From the NCBI RefSeq assembly GCF_001274725.1, contig NZ_LGUF01000007.1, positions 3,258,326 to 3,322,325 of the forward strand: a stretch of 64,000 nucleotides of DNA, written 5' to 3'. The notes beneath the pieces are model-generated. The model saw only the letters and a list, made by a program, of their open reading frames with translations, had not been told where the DNA came from and ran no database searches. Position numbers and translations under genes: made by a program. The stretch is from Sporosarcina globispora. Lineage in GTDB: Bacteria > Bacillota > Bacilli > Bacillales > Cytobacillaceae. Below, in pieces: positions 17,540-27,024 of the stretch; within the stretch, counting starts at the first letter, position 1, and each line of letters starts with the position of its first letter.

Positions 17540-18493
17540 ATGAAGGGACGTTCAAGGAGTACGGGATTATTGCTGGTTATTTCGGGAGCTTCATTTTGGG
17601 GTGTTGGCGGAACTGTTGCCCAAAAGCTTTTTCAGGAATTCGGAATCTCTGTTGATTGGCTTGTCACTGCCCGGCTTCTGACAGCAGGCGTTCTTCTTTT
17701 AGCCGTACAATTTTTGCTGAAAGACCGCTCACAGGTAATTGGAGTTTGGAAAAATAAAAGGGCAGCCATCATGCTTTTGATCTTTGGCTTGGCTGGAATG
17801 CTAGCCGTGCAGTATACCTATATGGCTTCCATTCATCATGGCAATGCAGCTGTCGCCACACTGCTTCAATACCTGGCACCGGCTATGATTATCATTTATC
17901 TGGTTTTACGGAAACAATCGGTGTTTTCAAGACAGGATTTTGTGACAGTTTCACTTGCTTTAGCGGGATGCTTTTTTCTATTGACCAACGGTTCTGTTTC
18001 TCAGCTTTCAGTACCGGCGCCGGCAATTGTGTGGGGAGTTCTATCCGGAGTGGCACTAGCGTTTTATACTTTGTATGCCATCCCGCTGCTGAAGGAATAT
18101 GATTCCCTTGTCGTGGTTGGCTGGGCGATGGTCATTGGCGGATCTGCATTGAGCTTTATCCATCCCCCATGGCAAATGGATTTTGGCAGTTTATCGGCTG
18201 AAGCATATCTATATTTGGTTTTCGTTATTATTTTTGGAACGATGCTTGCGTTCTGGTTCTATATTGAAAGCCTCCAAACCCTTTCTCCAACGGAAACCAG
18301 CCTTTTAAGCAGCCTGGAGCCTCTCGCTGCAGTATTTACCACAGTTATCTGGCTGAATGAACCATTTGGCATTTATCAATGGGCGGGTACAGCCTGTATC
18401 TTTGGCATGATTCTGCTGCTGGCTTTGAATAAAAAGAAACCTGCAAAGAGCAATGATTCTGTTGAAAACGAAGAACCATTAAGAGTGAGCTGA
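17540..18493 (+). CDS. EamA/DMT-superfamily transporter
   Basis: 317 aa with ten predicted transmembrane helices and two EamA repeats (first repeat beginning [20 protein letters not shown]; second around [20 protein letters not shown]). The family exports or imports amino acids, carboxylates or drugs; the substrate cannot be told. The ATG at 17540 follows AAGGTGG. It is divergent from the AraC-type regulator, with about 100 bp of AT-rich shared control region, and ends at a clear terminator. Confidence 0.85.
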   Translation: MKGRSRSTGLLLVISGASFWGVGGTVAQKLFQEFGISVDWLVTARLLTAGVLLLAVQFLLKDRSQVIGVWKNKRAAIMLLIFGLAGMLAVQYTYMASIHHGNAAVATLLQYLAPAMIIIYLVLRKQSVFSRQDFVTVSLALAGCFFLLTNGSVSQLSVPAPAIVWGVLSGVALAFYTLYAIPLLKEYDSLVVVGWAMVIGGSALSFIHPPWQMDFGSLSAEAYLYLVFVIIFGTMLAFWFYIESLQTLSPTETSLLSSLEPLAAVFTTVIWLNEPFGIYQWAGTACIFGMILLLALNKKKPAKSNDSVENEEPLRVS

Positions 18494-18494
18494 G

Positions 18495-18527
18495 AGCCAG
18501 TCCCTTTTTAAGGGGGCTGGTTTTTTC
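18495..18527 (+). terminator. Terminator of the DMT transporter gene
   Basis: AGCCAGTCCC-tttttaa-GGGGGCTGG followed by six T. Confidence 0.85.
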
Positions 18528-18574
18528 GCTTACAAAGGCTCGGGGGTAAAAGCTGATGCTGGACATTAAAGCGA

Positions 18575-18672
18575 TTTCGCTCTTAAAATAAAGCTTTCGC
18601 TCATAAAACGAAGAAATCGTTCATGACTAAAATATTTCACCCATAAATTCAAAAATCGTCAAAGACTCAGAT
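18575..18672. repeat. Degenerate ~21-bp repeat cluster (copy 1 of 3 in window)
   Basis: Units TTTCGCTCTTAAAATAAAGC (18575), TTTCGCTCATAAAACGAAG (18595) and TTTCACCCATAAATTC (18635) recur every 20-22 bp, with a more decayed unit between. The C-x-C-x-CATAAA core resembles that of the arrays near 31.1 kb and 40.1 kb. No ORF covers it. Confidence 0.55.
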
Positions 18673-18805
18673 TTTCCACAGATAACCTCCATATCAAATC
18701 TAAATAAATCCTCCTCAATCATTTTGCTCACACTAAGCATTATATTTTGCTAAATTTATTTCGGTTGTTAAAATAAAACCAATTCTTCATGAAGGAGATA
18801 ATAAA

Positions 18806-19807
18806 ATGACCAATATACAAATACCTGTTTCTGTTTTGAACCTTGCCCCGATACGAGAGGGGAAGGACAGCAGGCAGGCGATTGAGGATCTTGCAGATCT
18901 GGCTCAGGCAACAGAGGAGATGGGCTACAAACGCTATTGGATAGCAGAGCATCATAATACGCCAACACTGGTCAGTTCTGCCACAGCAATTTTAATAAAA
19001 CATGCATTGGAACATACAAAAACGATTCGCATTGGCTCCGGGGGAATTATGCTGCCGAACCATGCACCCTTGGTTGTTGCCGAGCAGTTTGGAACCATGG
19101 CGACCATTTATCCGGATCGGGTCGACCTTGGCCTCGGAAGGGCACCTGGAACGGATATGATGACGGCTAATGCGCTTCGCCGTTCGAAGAATGATTCTGT
19201 TTATACATTTCCTGAGGATGTTAAGCAGCTGCTGACATACTTTGGGCCATTAGAGGAGCAAAGCTATGTAAAAGCACACCCAGGGGTGGAAACTAACATT
19301 CCGATTTATATTCTTGGTTCTTCGACAGATTCAGCCTATTTGGCTGCAGAGCTTGGGCTTCCTTATGTTTTTGCTTCACACTTTGCTCCAAGATGGATGG
19401 AGGATGCCATCCGGATCTACCGAGCTAACTTTAAGCCTTCGAAGTATCTGGAAAAGCCATATATGATGGTTTGCTTAAATGTCATTGCAGCAGAAACAGA
19501 TGAGGAAGCAGAATTTTTATCAACTACGATGAAACAGTTCTTCCTGAATGTTGTTAGAGGAACTTCCATGAAATTAAGCCCTCCTGTTGATGATTTGAAT
19601 GGAATTTGGAACCCGCTGGAGAAGGACGCAGCAGAGGGAATGTCAAGCGTGACCTTTATGGGCAGCAAAGAAACAGTCAAAGGGCAGCTGGAACAGTTCC
19701 AGGATATGTACAATGTCGATGAAATCATGACGGTTTCTTATATCTATGATGAAGAAAAACAAAAACGTTCATTTGAAATATTTAAAGAAATTACAGATGG
19801 CAATTGA
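18806..19807 (+). CDS. ywcH: Luciferase-like flavin-dependent monooxygenase YwcH-like
   Basis: 333 aa TIM-barrel LLM-class oxidoreductase using reduced FMN. Typical blocks: [10 protein letters not shown] at the N-terminus, [11 protein letters not shown] near residue 45, [20 protein letters not shown] near 78, and [11 protein letters not shown] near 110. The length equals B. subtilis YwcH (333 aa). The start is supported by GAAGGAG. The natural substrate is unknown. It stands alone between terminators. Confidence 0.82.
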   Translation: MTNIQIPVSVLNLAPIREGKDSRQAIEDLADLAQATEEMGYKRYWIAEHHNTPTLVSSATAILIKHALEHTKTIRIGSGGIMLPNHAPLVVAEQFGTMATIYPDRVDLGLGRAPGTDMMTANALRRSKNDSVYTFPEDVKQLLTYFGPLEEQSYVKAHPGVETNIPIYILGSSTDSAYLAAELGLPYVFASHFAPRWMEDAIRIYRANFKPSKYLEKPYMMVCLNVIAAETDEEAEFLSTTMKQFFLNVVRGTSMKLSPPVDDLNGIWNPLEKDAAEGMSSVTFMGSKETVKGQLEQFQDMYNVDEIMTVSYIYDEEKQKRSFEIFKEITDGN

Positions 19808-19833
19808 GCGGGGAAATATTCCCCGCTTATTTC
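19806..19833 (+). terminator. Hairpin after ywcH-like gene
   Basis: AGCGGGGAA-TA-TTCCCCGCT just after the stop, with a weak T-tract. Confidence 0.6.
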
Positions 19834-19909
19834 ATTTCTCGGGAAAGCGCAGGATTAGACTTTTCTAGCGTCTGGCAGTCGTATCGTGGCCTTTATTGGC
19901 GAAAAATGA

Positions 19910-19935
19910 AAATCCCCGGAAATTAGGGGATTTTT
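19910..19935. terminator. Second hairpin downstream of ywcH-like gene
   Basis: AAATCCCC-ggaaatta-GGGGATTTTT. The rest of 19936-20144 shows no gene. Confidence 0.7.
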
Positions 19936-20144
19936 ATGGATTGCTGTTTGTACAGAGCTTGTATTGGTACACAAACCTCTGAGAAGTATTGATCTTTCAT
20001 TGCTGATACACACCTTACATTCTTTTAATTAGCTTTCCCTGCTATAGAAAATACCCTGCAGATTTCTTAGTCATGCCAAAAAGTGAGGATAATTTCCTTT
20101 AGTTATATAAAAATAATAAAAACTAAAAGGAAAGGACTTTAAGA

Positions 20145-21149
20145 ATGAAAAAAAGCATTTTACTTTTCTTCAGTATTGCATTAATCTGGCAGTACAATTG
20201 GACCAATGCACAGGCAGAAAACAATCCCCGCAATATTTATGAAGTAAAGTCGGGAGATTCCTTGACAATGATTGCCAAAACATATGGGACAACTGCAGGA
20301 GACTTAAAGCAATATAACGGCTTGCAGTCAGACAGACTTTTAATAGGGCAAAAGCTGCGTGTTCCAATTATGTACAAAGTGGCACCCGGTGACACACTCT
20401 GGAAGCTGGCGGAAAAATATGACTCATCCGTGACAATTATTAAGTCAGAAAATGGGCTATCTTCCACTGCTTTAAAGGCCGGGCAAAAATTAAAGATTGT
20501 TCCAAAAAAATTGCTTATGGATGGAAAATTCGTCCTCATGACAAGAGAGGAATTCCGGGATTGGATTTTCAATCAGAAGTTTACGAGAAAAGTGGCCAAA
20601 GTTCAGCAGCATCATACTTATCAGCCTTCATACAAACAGTTCAATGGATCAAATCATTTTTCTCTAATGAAGGGAATGGAGGAGTATCATGTAAGCGGCA
20701 TGAAGTGGAGTATGATCAGCCAGCAATTAACCACTTTCCCTGATGGAAAAGTAGCTGTGGGGAGGCCGTTCGATATAGCACCGGAAGGATCATTCGGACT
20801 GCAGAATAAAGAAGTTATGCACAAGATCGAAGCGGATGCGATAGCGATTGAAAATCTCGGGAATTTTGACGATAATCATATGACTGCGGAACAAAGAGAA
20901 ACGATCGTGACAGTCACAGCCCTCCTAATGCTGAAATATGGCCTGGCACCATCCATTGACAGCATCACCTATCATCATTGGTGGGATATTAACTCTGGTG
21001 AGAGGGTGTTGGATAACAGTCAGGGACATGCAGTGAAAACCTGTCCCGGCACTGAATTTTTTGGAGGGAATTCGACTGCAAGCGCTAGAAATAACTTTTA
21101 TCCATTAGTTAGGAAAAAAATGCAGGAAATCAGAGGAACTTTGCACTAA
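20145..21149 (+). CDS. Secreted LysM N-acetylmuramoyl-L-alanine amidase
   Basis: 334 aa. A signal peptide (residues 1-24, ending NAQA) is followed by two LysM domains (YEVKSGDSLTMIAKTYG at about 33 and YKVAPGDTLWKLAEKY at about 77) and a type-2 amidase/PGRP domain from about 150. Zinc ligands fit His in QQHHTYQPS, His in SITYHHWWD and Cys in VKTCPGTEF. It cleaves the MurNAc-L-Ala bond, with LysM anchoring to glycan. The start follows AAAGGAAAGG. Monocistronic, ending at a terminator shared with the convergent gene. Confidence 0.9.
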   Translation: MKKSILLFFSIALIWQYNWTNAQAENNPRNIYEVKSGDSLTMIAKTYGTTAGDLKQYNGLQSDRLLIGQKLRVPIMYKVAPGDTLWKLAEKYDSSVTIIKSENGLSSTALKAGQKLKIVPKKLLMDGKFVLMTREEFRDWIFNQKFTRKVAKVQQHHTYQPSYKQFNGSNHFSLMKGMEEYHVSGMKWSMISQQLTTFPDGKVAVGRPFDIAPEGSFGLQNKEVMHKIEADAIAIENLGNFDDNHMTAEQRETIVTVTALLMLKYGLAPSIDSITYHHWWDINSGERVLDNSQGHAVKTCPGTEFFGGNSTASARNNFYPLVRKKMQEIRGTLH

Positions 21150-21184
21150 TAAAAAAAACCCGCAGAATTTTGGTGCGGGTTTTT
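21150..21184. terminator. Bidirectional terminator
   Basis: AAAAACCCGCA-gaattttgg-TGCGGGTTTTT serves both convergent genes. Confidence 0.88.
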
Positions 21185-21185
21185 C

Positions 21186-21416
21186 TCATCGCTTTTTCTT
21201 TTTCTTTTTATCAGCTTCTGCTGCAAGCTTCGCTTTATTTACACTTTCAAGCTCTACCTGTACATGAATTTTATTTTCCTCCACTGCCGTTACGCTGGTC
21301 ACTTTGCCTTTGCGTCCTTTTATTTTGACCTCTTCGCCTTCATTTGGAACACTTTTGCGAAGCTGATTTAATAAAACATTTCTTCCATCAAGATAATACA
21401 CCGTAAACATTCTCAT
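21186..21416 (-). CDS. Small basic protein with SH3/KOW-like strand pattern, unknown
   Basis: 76 aa. The N-terminal two thirds look like a small beta-barrel (MFTVYYLDGRNVLLNQL, EGEEVKIKGRKGKVTSVTAV, KIHVQVELESV), and the last ten residues are almost all Lys/Arg. AAGGTGAG precedes two candidate ATGs (21416 and 21410). I do not recognise the family. The KGRKGKV motif suggests nucleic-acid or ribosome contact; this is inference. Confidence 0.6.
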   Translation of the reverse strand: MRMFTVYYLDGRNVLLNQLRKSVPNEGEEVKIKGRKGKVTSVTAVEENKIHVQVELESVNKAKLAAEADKKKKKKR

Positions 21417-21614
21417 CTCACCTTTTTTCTATGGAATGTGTTACAAGTTATTGCACCTTTCCTATAAAATATAGGCTTACTGAGGAAAATAGACCGATTA
21501 AATAAATTTTTCTTAAGAATAAAATAAACGGTTGCGAACGTATGTTCTTTGTAGTAAAATAAAAATTGTATTAAATGTTATGAAAAATAAAAAAACTATA
21601 GGAGCTGGGTTAAA

Positions 21615-22040
21615 ATGACTGTTAAAGTGATTCCTTATTTAGTGATGGACGGAAATGCAAATGAAGCAATTGAATTTTACAGAGAAGCGTTAGAAGCGGA
21701 AGTTTTGTATAAGCAAACTTTTGGGGAAGGACCGGAAAACCCTGAATATCCACTGCCTGAAGAAGCAAAGAACCGTATTATGCATGCAACTGTAAAGGTT
21801 GGGGAGAACGAACTTATGTTTAGCGATACATTCCCAGGGCAGACTCATCAAATAGGCAATCAGGTGACAATTTGCCTATCAACATCAGATCCTGAAAAAT
21901 CGAAGAAATTTTTTGAATCACTACAGCAGGGCGGGCAAGTGACCATGCCACTTCAGGAAACATTTTTCAGCCCTGCATATGGTAGCGTAGTTGACAAATT
22001 CGGAGTGAATTTTCAAATCTACACAGAGGGCGAGCATTGA
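21615..22040 (+). CDS. PhnB-like VOC-family protein
   Basis: 141 aa vicinal-oxygen-chelate fold with two beta-alpha-beta(3) modules (VIPYLVMDGNANEAIEFYRE and QVTICLSTSDPEKSKKFFESL). The closing motif PAYGSVVDKFGVNFQIY is typical of PhnB/YjdN-like proteins. The reaction is not known; many members act on small electrophiles or confer resistance. AGGAG lies 9-10 nt before the ATG. Monocistronic. Confidence 0.82.
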   Translation: MTVKVIPYLVMDGNANEAIEFYREALEAEVLYKQTFGEGPENPEYPLPEEAKNRIMHATVKVGENELMFSDTFPGQTHQIGNQVTICLSTSDPEKSKKFFESLQQGGQVTMPLQETFFSPAYGSVVDKFGVNFQIYTEGEH

Positions 22041-22194
22041 TTTGGACAGATAACTCCATAATATAGGAGTTAGGAGATTAGCATCGCTTATTATCTAGGT
22101 ACATAAACATCTATCAGCAAAATACATGTACGATGTACCCAAAAGTCAATACACCAAAATACCAGTAGTGGTTATAAAAAATAACTGTCTGTCT

Positions 22195-22232
22195 GAGCCG
22201 TTCTTTTATTGAGGAGGAATCGGCTCTTTTTT
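22195..22232 (+). terminator. Terminator downstream of the VOC gene
   Basis: GAGCCG ... CGGCTCTTTTTT with a loop of about 26 nt. The remaining gap 22041-22451 shows no gene. Confidence 0.7.
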
Positions 22233-22451
22233 AATGAACTTTTTTAATTCAGGCTTGGTCATAGTTCACGACAAAAATATTTTTTGAGAAAAATAGAGGG
22301 GAATTTCTTGATTATAAAATCAAATGAATACATAGCTTAACAATCTATCTGAATATACTTGAACTCCGGAACATCCCGTATTTTCCACAACTGCGTACCC
22401 CTTATTTAATAATTGAATATAATTTAACATAGGTCAGCTAAGGAGTATGTT

Positions 22452-23093
22452 ATGGACAATCAACTAAAAGAGATAGTCGGAGCAACTTTAGCTGCGATAG
22501 GTACGATCATATCAGCAGTCTCAACCATACCCGCAAAGTCAGAAAGAATGGAAAAACTCTTTGATGGTCTTGATATCGTAGGGAACAGCCTTCAAGGAAC
22601 AGGAAACGCTCTCCAGGCGGATGGGCAAAGTGGACCATCCCTGGAAAAGGTCGGCAATGAGATACAGGCAATCGGTAACAGTATAGTCATTGCCGGATTA
22701 ACTTTAGATTTAGAGGGAGAAAATGAAGAGAAATTAGTAATTGCAGGGAACTGGCTTCAGGCCCTTGGCGGAGCGACAGCACTTGGAGATGAATTTGAAG
22801 ATCCAAATGCTGCCGGTCAGCTTTTTAATATAAATGGCAATCTGCTTCAATCGATTGGCAATTCCCTTCAGGCAATCGGAGGTACGACAAATCTTAGGGA
22901 AAAAGAGAGGGGCGAATCGGGAGAAAGCGCAAATAATATTATTGCTGTTGGAAGCTGGATTCAGGCAGTCGGTTCTGTTTTATCTCTAATTGGTCAGCTT
23001 CAGGAGACGAATCAGGAGATTTCTTCTGAGAGCAGTGAAAACAATGAACCTGACTCAAAATCTTCTGTGTGGCTAAACGAAGAACTTCTTTAG
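22452..23093 (+). CDS. Repetitive Gly-rich protein (DUF6944-like), first of pair
   Basis: 213 aa built from reiterations of an I/V-G-N-x-L-Q-A-x-G motif: VGNSLQGTGNALQADG, VGNEIQAIGNSI, AGNWLQALGG, NGNLLQSIGNSLQAIGG and VGSWIQAVGS. Spacing is about 20-25 residues, so the protein is a string of amphipathic Gly-zipper helices. I believe this matches a Bacillus family called DUF6944 repetitive protein; function unknown. AAGGAG precedes the ATG. The next gene, 12 bp downstream, is a paralog, so they are probably co-expressed and may co-assemble. Confidence 0.75.
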   Translation: MDNQLKEIVGATLAAIGTIISAVSTIPAKSERMEKLFDGLDIVGNSLQGTGNALQADGQSGPSLEKVGNEIQAIGNSIVIAGLTLDLEGENEEKLVIAGNWLQALGGATALGDEFEDPNAAGQLFNINGNLLQSIGNSLQAIGGTTNLREKERGESGESANNIIAVGSWIQAVGSVLSLIGQLQETNQEISSESSENNEPDSKSSVWLNEELL

Positions 23094-23105
23094 AGAGGGG
23101 TAATC

Positions 23106-23693
23106 ATGTATCTAGAAGGAGATGATCTATTAACCATCGGAGCTTATTTTTTGGTAGCTGGCACATATATTTCTGCAATTGGTGCAACAATGAAGCCAGA
23201 TGATAACAATTTCAACAAAAAATTAATACGGGACGGAAACGGAATCCAGGCTGTTGGCAATAGTCTTCAGGGATTTGGAAGGATAAGCTTAGCTGAAGGA
23301 AATGAAGAGGCAGGTAATTTATATGGAATTGTTGGGAGCTTTACACAGGCAGGCGGCAATTCCATTAACACTGCTGCAAACAATTTCGAAATTCAAGATC
23401 CATCAGTCTCTGTGTCCGGCTTCAATTCGCTGGGAAGTACCATTCAATCCATGGGTGCAGCATTGGAAGCTGCAGGAGTTGCAAACGGGGAAAACAATAT
23501 CCTCAGTAAGCTCGAGGCTCTGGGCTACACTTTAATTTCCTTATCAGCCATCCTCGACGCTATAGGAATTCTTATTGAAGATGAAATAAGCATACAAAAA
23601 AGACTGCTGCTGGCTGCAGGGGGATGGGGGGAATTCATTGGTGCAGCTCTTGGCGCTTACGTAATCATCCAGGCAGCTGAGGAAACTGTATGA
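23106..23693 (+). CDS. Repetitive Gly-rich protein (DUF6944-like), second of pair
   Basis: 195 aa paralog of the preceding gene with the same motif: GNGIQAVGNSLQGFG, VGSFTQAGGNSI, LGSTIQSMGAALEAAG, LGYTLISLSAILDAIG, and a final GEFIGAALGAYVII. The helices are more hydrophobic than in its partner, which may indicate membrane contact or pore-like packing (inference). GAGAGGGG precedes the ATG. No signal peptide is obvious. The pair ends without a strong plus-strand terminator. Confidence 0.72.
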   Translation: MYLEGDDLLTIGAYFLVAGTYISAIGATMKPDDNNFNKKLIRDGNGIQAVGNSLQGFGRISLAEGNEEAGNLYGIVGSFTQAGGNSINTAANNFEIQDPSVSVSGFNSLGSTIQSMGAALEAAGVANGENNILSKLEALGYTLISLSAILDAIGILIEDEISIQKRLLLAAGGWGEFIGAALGAYVIIQAAEETV

Positions 23694-23813
23694 TTTTGCA
23701 AAAATAAAGAAAACAATCGGTTATAATGGTGATATCAGTTGATATGTGTCGACTATCTAACTGCTAGCACTTGATATTTATGTGCGAATATGTCGAATTT
23801 ACCCTTGCTTGCA

Positions 23814-23845
23814 CAAAAAAACCTGGAATAACACGACCCCAGGCT
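23814..23845 (-). terminator. Terminator of yhfUTS (minus strand)
   Basis: On the minus strand CCTGG ... CCAGG is followed by seven to eight T. Confidence 0.75.
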
Positions 23846-23860
23846 AACTTACAGCTTTTA

Positions 23861-24940
23861 TTATACCACCTCAAACAAAACAGCAACTCCAACGCCTCCT
23901 CCGCTTCCAATGGCAGCTAATACATATTTAGAAGGAGTTCTTCTTTGCACATCATAAAATAATTTTGTAACCATCACAGCACCTGAAGCTCCATATGGGT
24001 GGCCGATTGTTAAAGCACCTCCATTAACGTTCAGTTTTTCATATGGAATTGAAAGCTCATTGGCACAAGCTGCAATTTTTGAGGCGAATGCTTCATTAAT
24101 TTCTATTAAATCAATATCGTCAATCGTTAAATAATTTCTTTCCAGGATAGCTTGAATTGCTGGAACAGGGGCAAATCCCGGATAGTGGGGGTGTACACCA
24201 GAGACTTCACTATCGGCAAAACGCAAAATGGGCCTGTATCCATTTTGAATTGCTGTTTCTTCCTCCATCACCAGCACAGCAGATGCCCCGTCATGGATGC
24301 CGCAGCTATTGGCAGCTGTAACAGTGCCGTCCTTTTTAAATATAGGCTTTGCACGTTTTAAAAGAGTCTCCATTTTTCTTCTTCTAAAAAACTCTTCATC
24401 ATGTAAATGGATGCCAATTGGAATCAGCTCTTCTGCTAGGCTGCCCTTTTCAAATGCTTTCCAGCTCCGTTCATAGCTTAATTGTGCATATGTATCCTGA
24501 GTTTCCCTTGATATGGCACACTTTTCGGCAACATATTCCGCTGCAGCACCCATATCGGGGTCTCCGATTTTGTCCGGGGAGAAGCGGGCTCTTTTGGAAA
24601 ATGGAGATGTGCTGGCACTTTCCGTACCACCCGCTATATAACATGTCCCGGCACCTCCCTGGATGTAATAGCATGCCATCCGAATAGCTTCCAGACCGGC
24701 GCTGCATTGCCTGTCTAAGGTTAATCCCGGAACAGACAGTGGGAGTCCAGCTTCCAATACAGACAAGCGGGCTACATTTCCGCCGGGTCCTACGACATTG
24801 CCTAAAATGACATCATTAATTTTTTCTTCCAAACCGCAAGCCAGATAGTTTAGAAGCGGGGCAGCAAGTTCATGAGGCTGGCAGTCCCTCAGAATGCCAT
24901 TTACTTTTCCAATTGGTGTTCTTTTTGCTTTTACTATCAC
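23861..24940 (-). CDS. yhfS: Thiolase-family protein YhfS
   Basis: 359 aa thiolase fold, shorter than classical thiolases (about 390). The nucleophile Cys79 is in LTLDRQCSAG and the catalytic His in LTIGHPYGASGA, with the NEAF loop (EINEAFASK). The usual second cysteine (CIGGG near the C-terminus) is replaced: the chain reads VLAAIGSGGGVGV. This would remove the general acid/base of Claisen thiolases. GTG start, 7 nt after the yhfT stop. Third gene of a bioY-ligase-thiolase operon like B. subtilis yhfUTS, under a BirA-type site, so a role linked to biotin or pimelate-like acyl chains is likely. Confidence 0.85.
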   Translation of the reverse strand: MIVKAKRTPIGKVNGILRDCQPHELAAPLLNYLACGLEEKINDVILGNVVGPGGNVARLSVLEAGLPLSVPGLTLDRQCSAGLEAIRMACYYIQGGAGTCYIAGGTESASTSPFSKRARFSPDKIGDPDMGAAAEYVAEKCAISRETQDTYAQLSYERSWKAFEKGSLAEELIPIGIHLHDEEFFRRRKMETLLKRAKPIFKKDGTVTAANSCGIHDGASAVLVMEEETAIQNGYRPILRFADSEVSGVHPHYPGFAPVPAIQAILERNYLTIDDIDLIEINEAFASKIAACANELSIPYEKLNVNGGALTIGHPYGASGAVMVTKLFYDVQRRTPSKYVLAAIGSGGGVGVAVLFEVV

Positions 24941-24947
24941 GGCTCTC

Positions 24948-26399
24948 TTAATGGGTGATCACCTTTCTTTCGATGGATTTCTTCAGCTGGGCACGGGCGA
25001 TTTTACCGCCTGCTGTGTAAGGCATTTCTTCTGTGAAGATCCATTTGCGCGGTACTTTATATGAGGCTAGATGATTTTTGCATAGGCGTTTTAATTCAAG
25101 GACATTTGTTTTCCCTTTGATAATCGCCACTGCAATTTGGCCCCAATATTGATCCTCCAGCCCAATCACAGCAACCTCCTCAACAGCGGGATGCAGGCTG
25201 ATCACCTTTTCAATTTCTTCAGGGAAGATATTAATGGCTCCATATAAAATCATGTTCTTTTCCCGCCCGCTGATGTATAAATATCCTTCATCACCAACAT
25301 AGCCCATATCATCAACGGTTGCCCATCCATCTTTATCCTGTATGGTATGTATTGTGTCATTTGATAGGTAACCGTCAAAAATGAGGTCGCTCCTGACATA
25401 TATTTTGCCGACTTCATTAGGAGCCAGCTTTTCACCGCTTTTTCCTCTGATTTCGATTTCAACACCATGGCATGGCTTGCCGACTGATCCTGATTTCTGC
25501 TCATCTGCAAGAAACGTAACATAACTTAATTCACTGGCTCCATAAAATTCGATCATGGAAAGTTTGGGAAATGTTTTGCTGATTTTTAGTTTTGAAGTTT
25601 CGTCCCATTTCGCTCCTGAAGAAATGATCTTTATCGGCTTTTCTATGATTCTTTTTTCTTTTAAAATAGCTGAAACCATAGTCGGAACCGTATAAAGTGC
25701 GCTGATTGGCCGCTCCTCGAAAAAGAAAAGCACCTGGGCTGCACTGAATTTATGAAGAAGATAAACTGTTCCGCCCGTACACAGCGTACTTACCGCACCA
25801 TACAAAAAATGAGAGTGGATAAGTGCCCCTGGAATCAGGACATTTTCCTGCTTATTCATTTTAAAATCATGTTGATTAACCTTGAAGCTGGCTGCCCATG
25901 ATTTATGGGAGCGGATAAATGCTTTTGGGATGCCGGTCGTACCTGAAGTAAATCCCATATAAAATGGACGGTTACTTTCTGAATCGATGTGAAACGAAGT
26001 GCTTTGACTGCTGATAATCTTCAAGGCATCCTCCCAGATGAGCACTAAAGGGTGCAGGTGGGCAATCTGGTCATAGTATTCTTTAGCTGTGATCACGATG
26101 GAAGGGCTGGATATTTCGATCCGCTTGTTAAGTTCTTCGGCCTTCCATTTTATGTCGTAAGGAACAGCTGTCCATCCAGCCATGGAGGCACCTGTGAATA
26201 ATTGCAGAAAAGGGATCCCATTTGGCAGCAGGAATCCGGCTGTCTTATTATCAAACGAAAAAGACTCAAGCCAGTTAGCCGTTTTGCAAAGCAGAGTGTT
26301 CCATTCTTTATAGTTTATCGTTCGGCTTTTCGTAATGATTGCTGCTTTATTTGGAGATTCTTCGGCGAGTTTTTTAATATTGGCTGTTATATTCGTCAA
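24948..26399 (-). CDS. yhfT: Acyl-CoA ligase YhfT
   Basis: 483 aa adenylate-forming (ANL) enzyme. ATP loop YMGFTSGTTGIPKAF near residue 150, the A5 motif EFYGASELSYV near 290, the A7/A8 region DMGYVGDEGYLYISGREKNM near 367, and the C-terminal Lys in TAGGKIARAQL. It activates a carboxylic acid as acyl-AMP, then acyl-CoA; the substrate is probably a fatty or dicarboxylic acid. The start is TTG, supported by AAGGAGAGG about 8 nt upstream. Middle gene of the operon. Confidence 0.87.
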   Translation of the reverse strand: MTNITANIKKLAEESPNKAAIITKSRTINYKEWNTLLCKTANWLESFSFDNKTAGFLLPNGIPFLQLFTGASMAGWTAVPYDIKWKAEELNKRIEISSPSIVITAKEYYDQIAHLHPLVLIWEDALKIISSQSTSFHIDSESNRPFYMGFTSGTTGIPKAFIRSHKSWAASFKVNQHDFKMNKQENVLIPGALIHSHFLYGAVSTLCTGGTVYLLHKFSAAQVLFFFEERPISALYTVPTMVSAILKEKRIIEKPIKIISSGAKWDETSKLKISKTFPKLSMIEFYGASELSYVTFLADEQKSGSVGKPCHGVEIEIRGKSGEKLAPNEVGKIYVRSDLIFDGYLSNDTIHTIQDKDGWATVDDMGYVGDEGYLYISGREKNMILYGAINIFPEEIEKVISLHPAVEEVAVIGLEDQYWGQIAVAIIKGKTNVLELKRLCKNHLASYKVPRKWIFTEEMPYTAGGKIARAQLKKSIERKVITH

Positions 26400-26434
26400 C
26401 GGGTTGTTCCTCTCCTTATGGAAAAGGAGACACT

Positions 26435-26998
26435 TTAAAGTGTCTCCAGAGATTTAGAAAATTGCTTATTGATAATCGGATGCTTAAGAAGTCTGTATAC
26501 CAGGAATGAGGCGAGAATCGCTTTTAACACATCTCCCGGGATATAAACCAGGCTTAGTTTGATGGCATCAGCCAAAGGTATATTCATCATATATGCCTGT
26601 ACCGGAATGCCAAATAGATAGATTAGGAATATTCCGACAGTCAGATTTATGAACAGGATATTCTTTAATTTTAACGTCTTGAAGCGTGAGAGTAAATAGC
26701 CGATAAAAAATGCTGTAATCGGATAGGCAATCAAATACCCTGCGCTGGGTCCGAAGAAAACCCCAATGCCGCCCCGGCCTCCTGATAATAAAGGCGCGCC
26801 AGCAGCAACCATGAGTAAAAAGACTGCCATGCTGATTCCGCCAAGCCTTGCTCCTAAAACACCGCCGGCCAAAAGGACACCAAGTGTCTGCAAAGTAATT
26901 GGAACTGGTGTAAAAGAAAGCATGATAGGAGGAACAAGACCGAGTGCTCCCATCACCGCCGCAAATAATGCCACATATGTCATCTCTTTAACTTTCAT
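26435..26998 (-). CDS. yhfU: BioY-family biotin transporter YhfU
   Basis: 187 aa, six hydrophobic helices, ECF-type S component for biotin. The conserved BioY blocks are TPVPITLQTLGVLLAG near residue 30, GGRGGIGVFFGPSAGYL near 72 and YIPGDVLKAILAS near 152. GGAGAGG precedes the ATG. It heads the operon and lies directly downstream of a promoter with paired GTTAAC half-sites typical of BirA repression, so biotin excess should switch it off. Confidence 0.9.
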   Translation of the reverse strand: MKVKEMTYVALFAAVMGALGLVPPIMLSFTPVPITLQTLGVLLAGGVLGARLGGISMAVFLLMVAAGAPLLSGGRGGIGVFFGPSAGYLIAYPITAFFIGYLLSRFKTLKLKNILFINLTVGIFLIYLFGIPVQAYMMNIPLADAIKLSLVYIPGDVLKAILASFLVYRLLKHPIINKQFSKSLETL

Positions 26999-27024
26999 AA
27001 TACCTCTCCAATTCAGATTAATAG

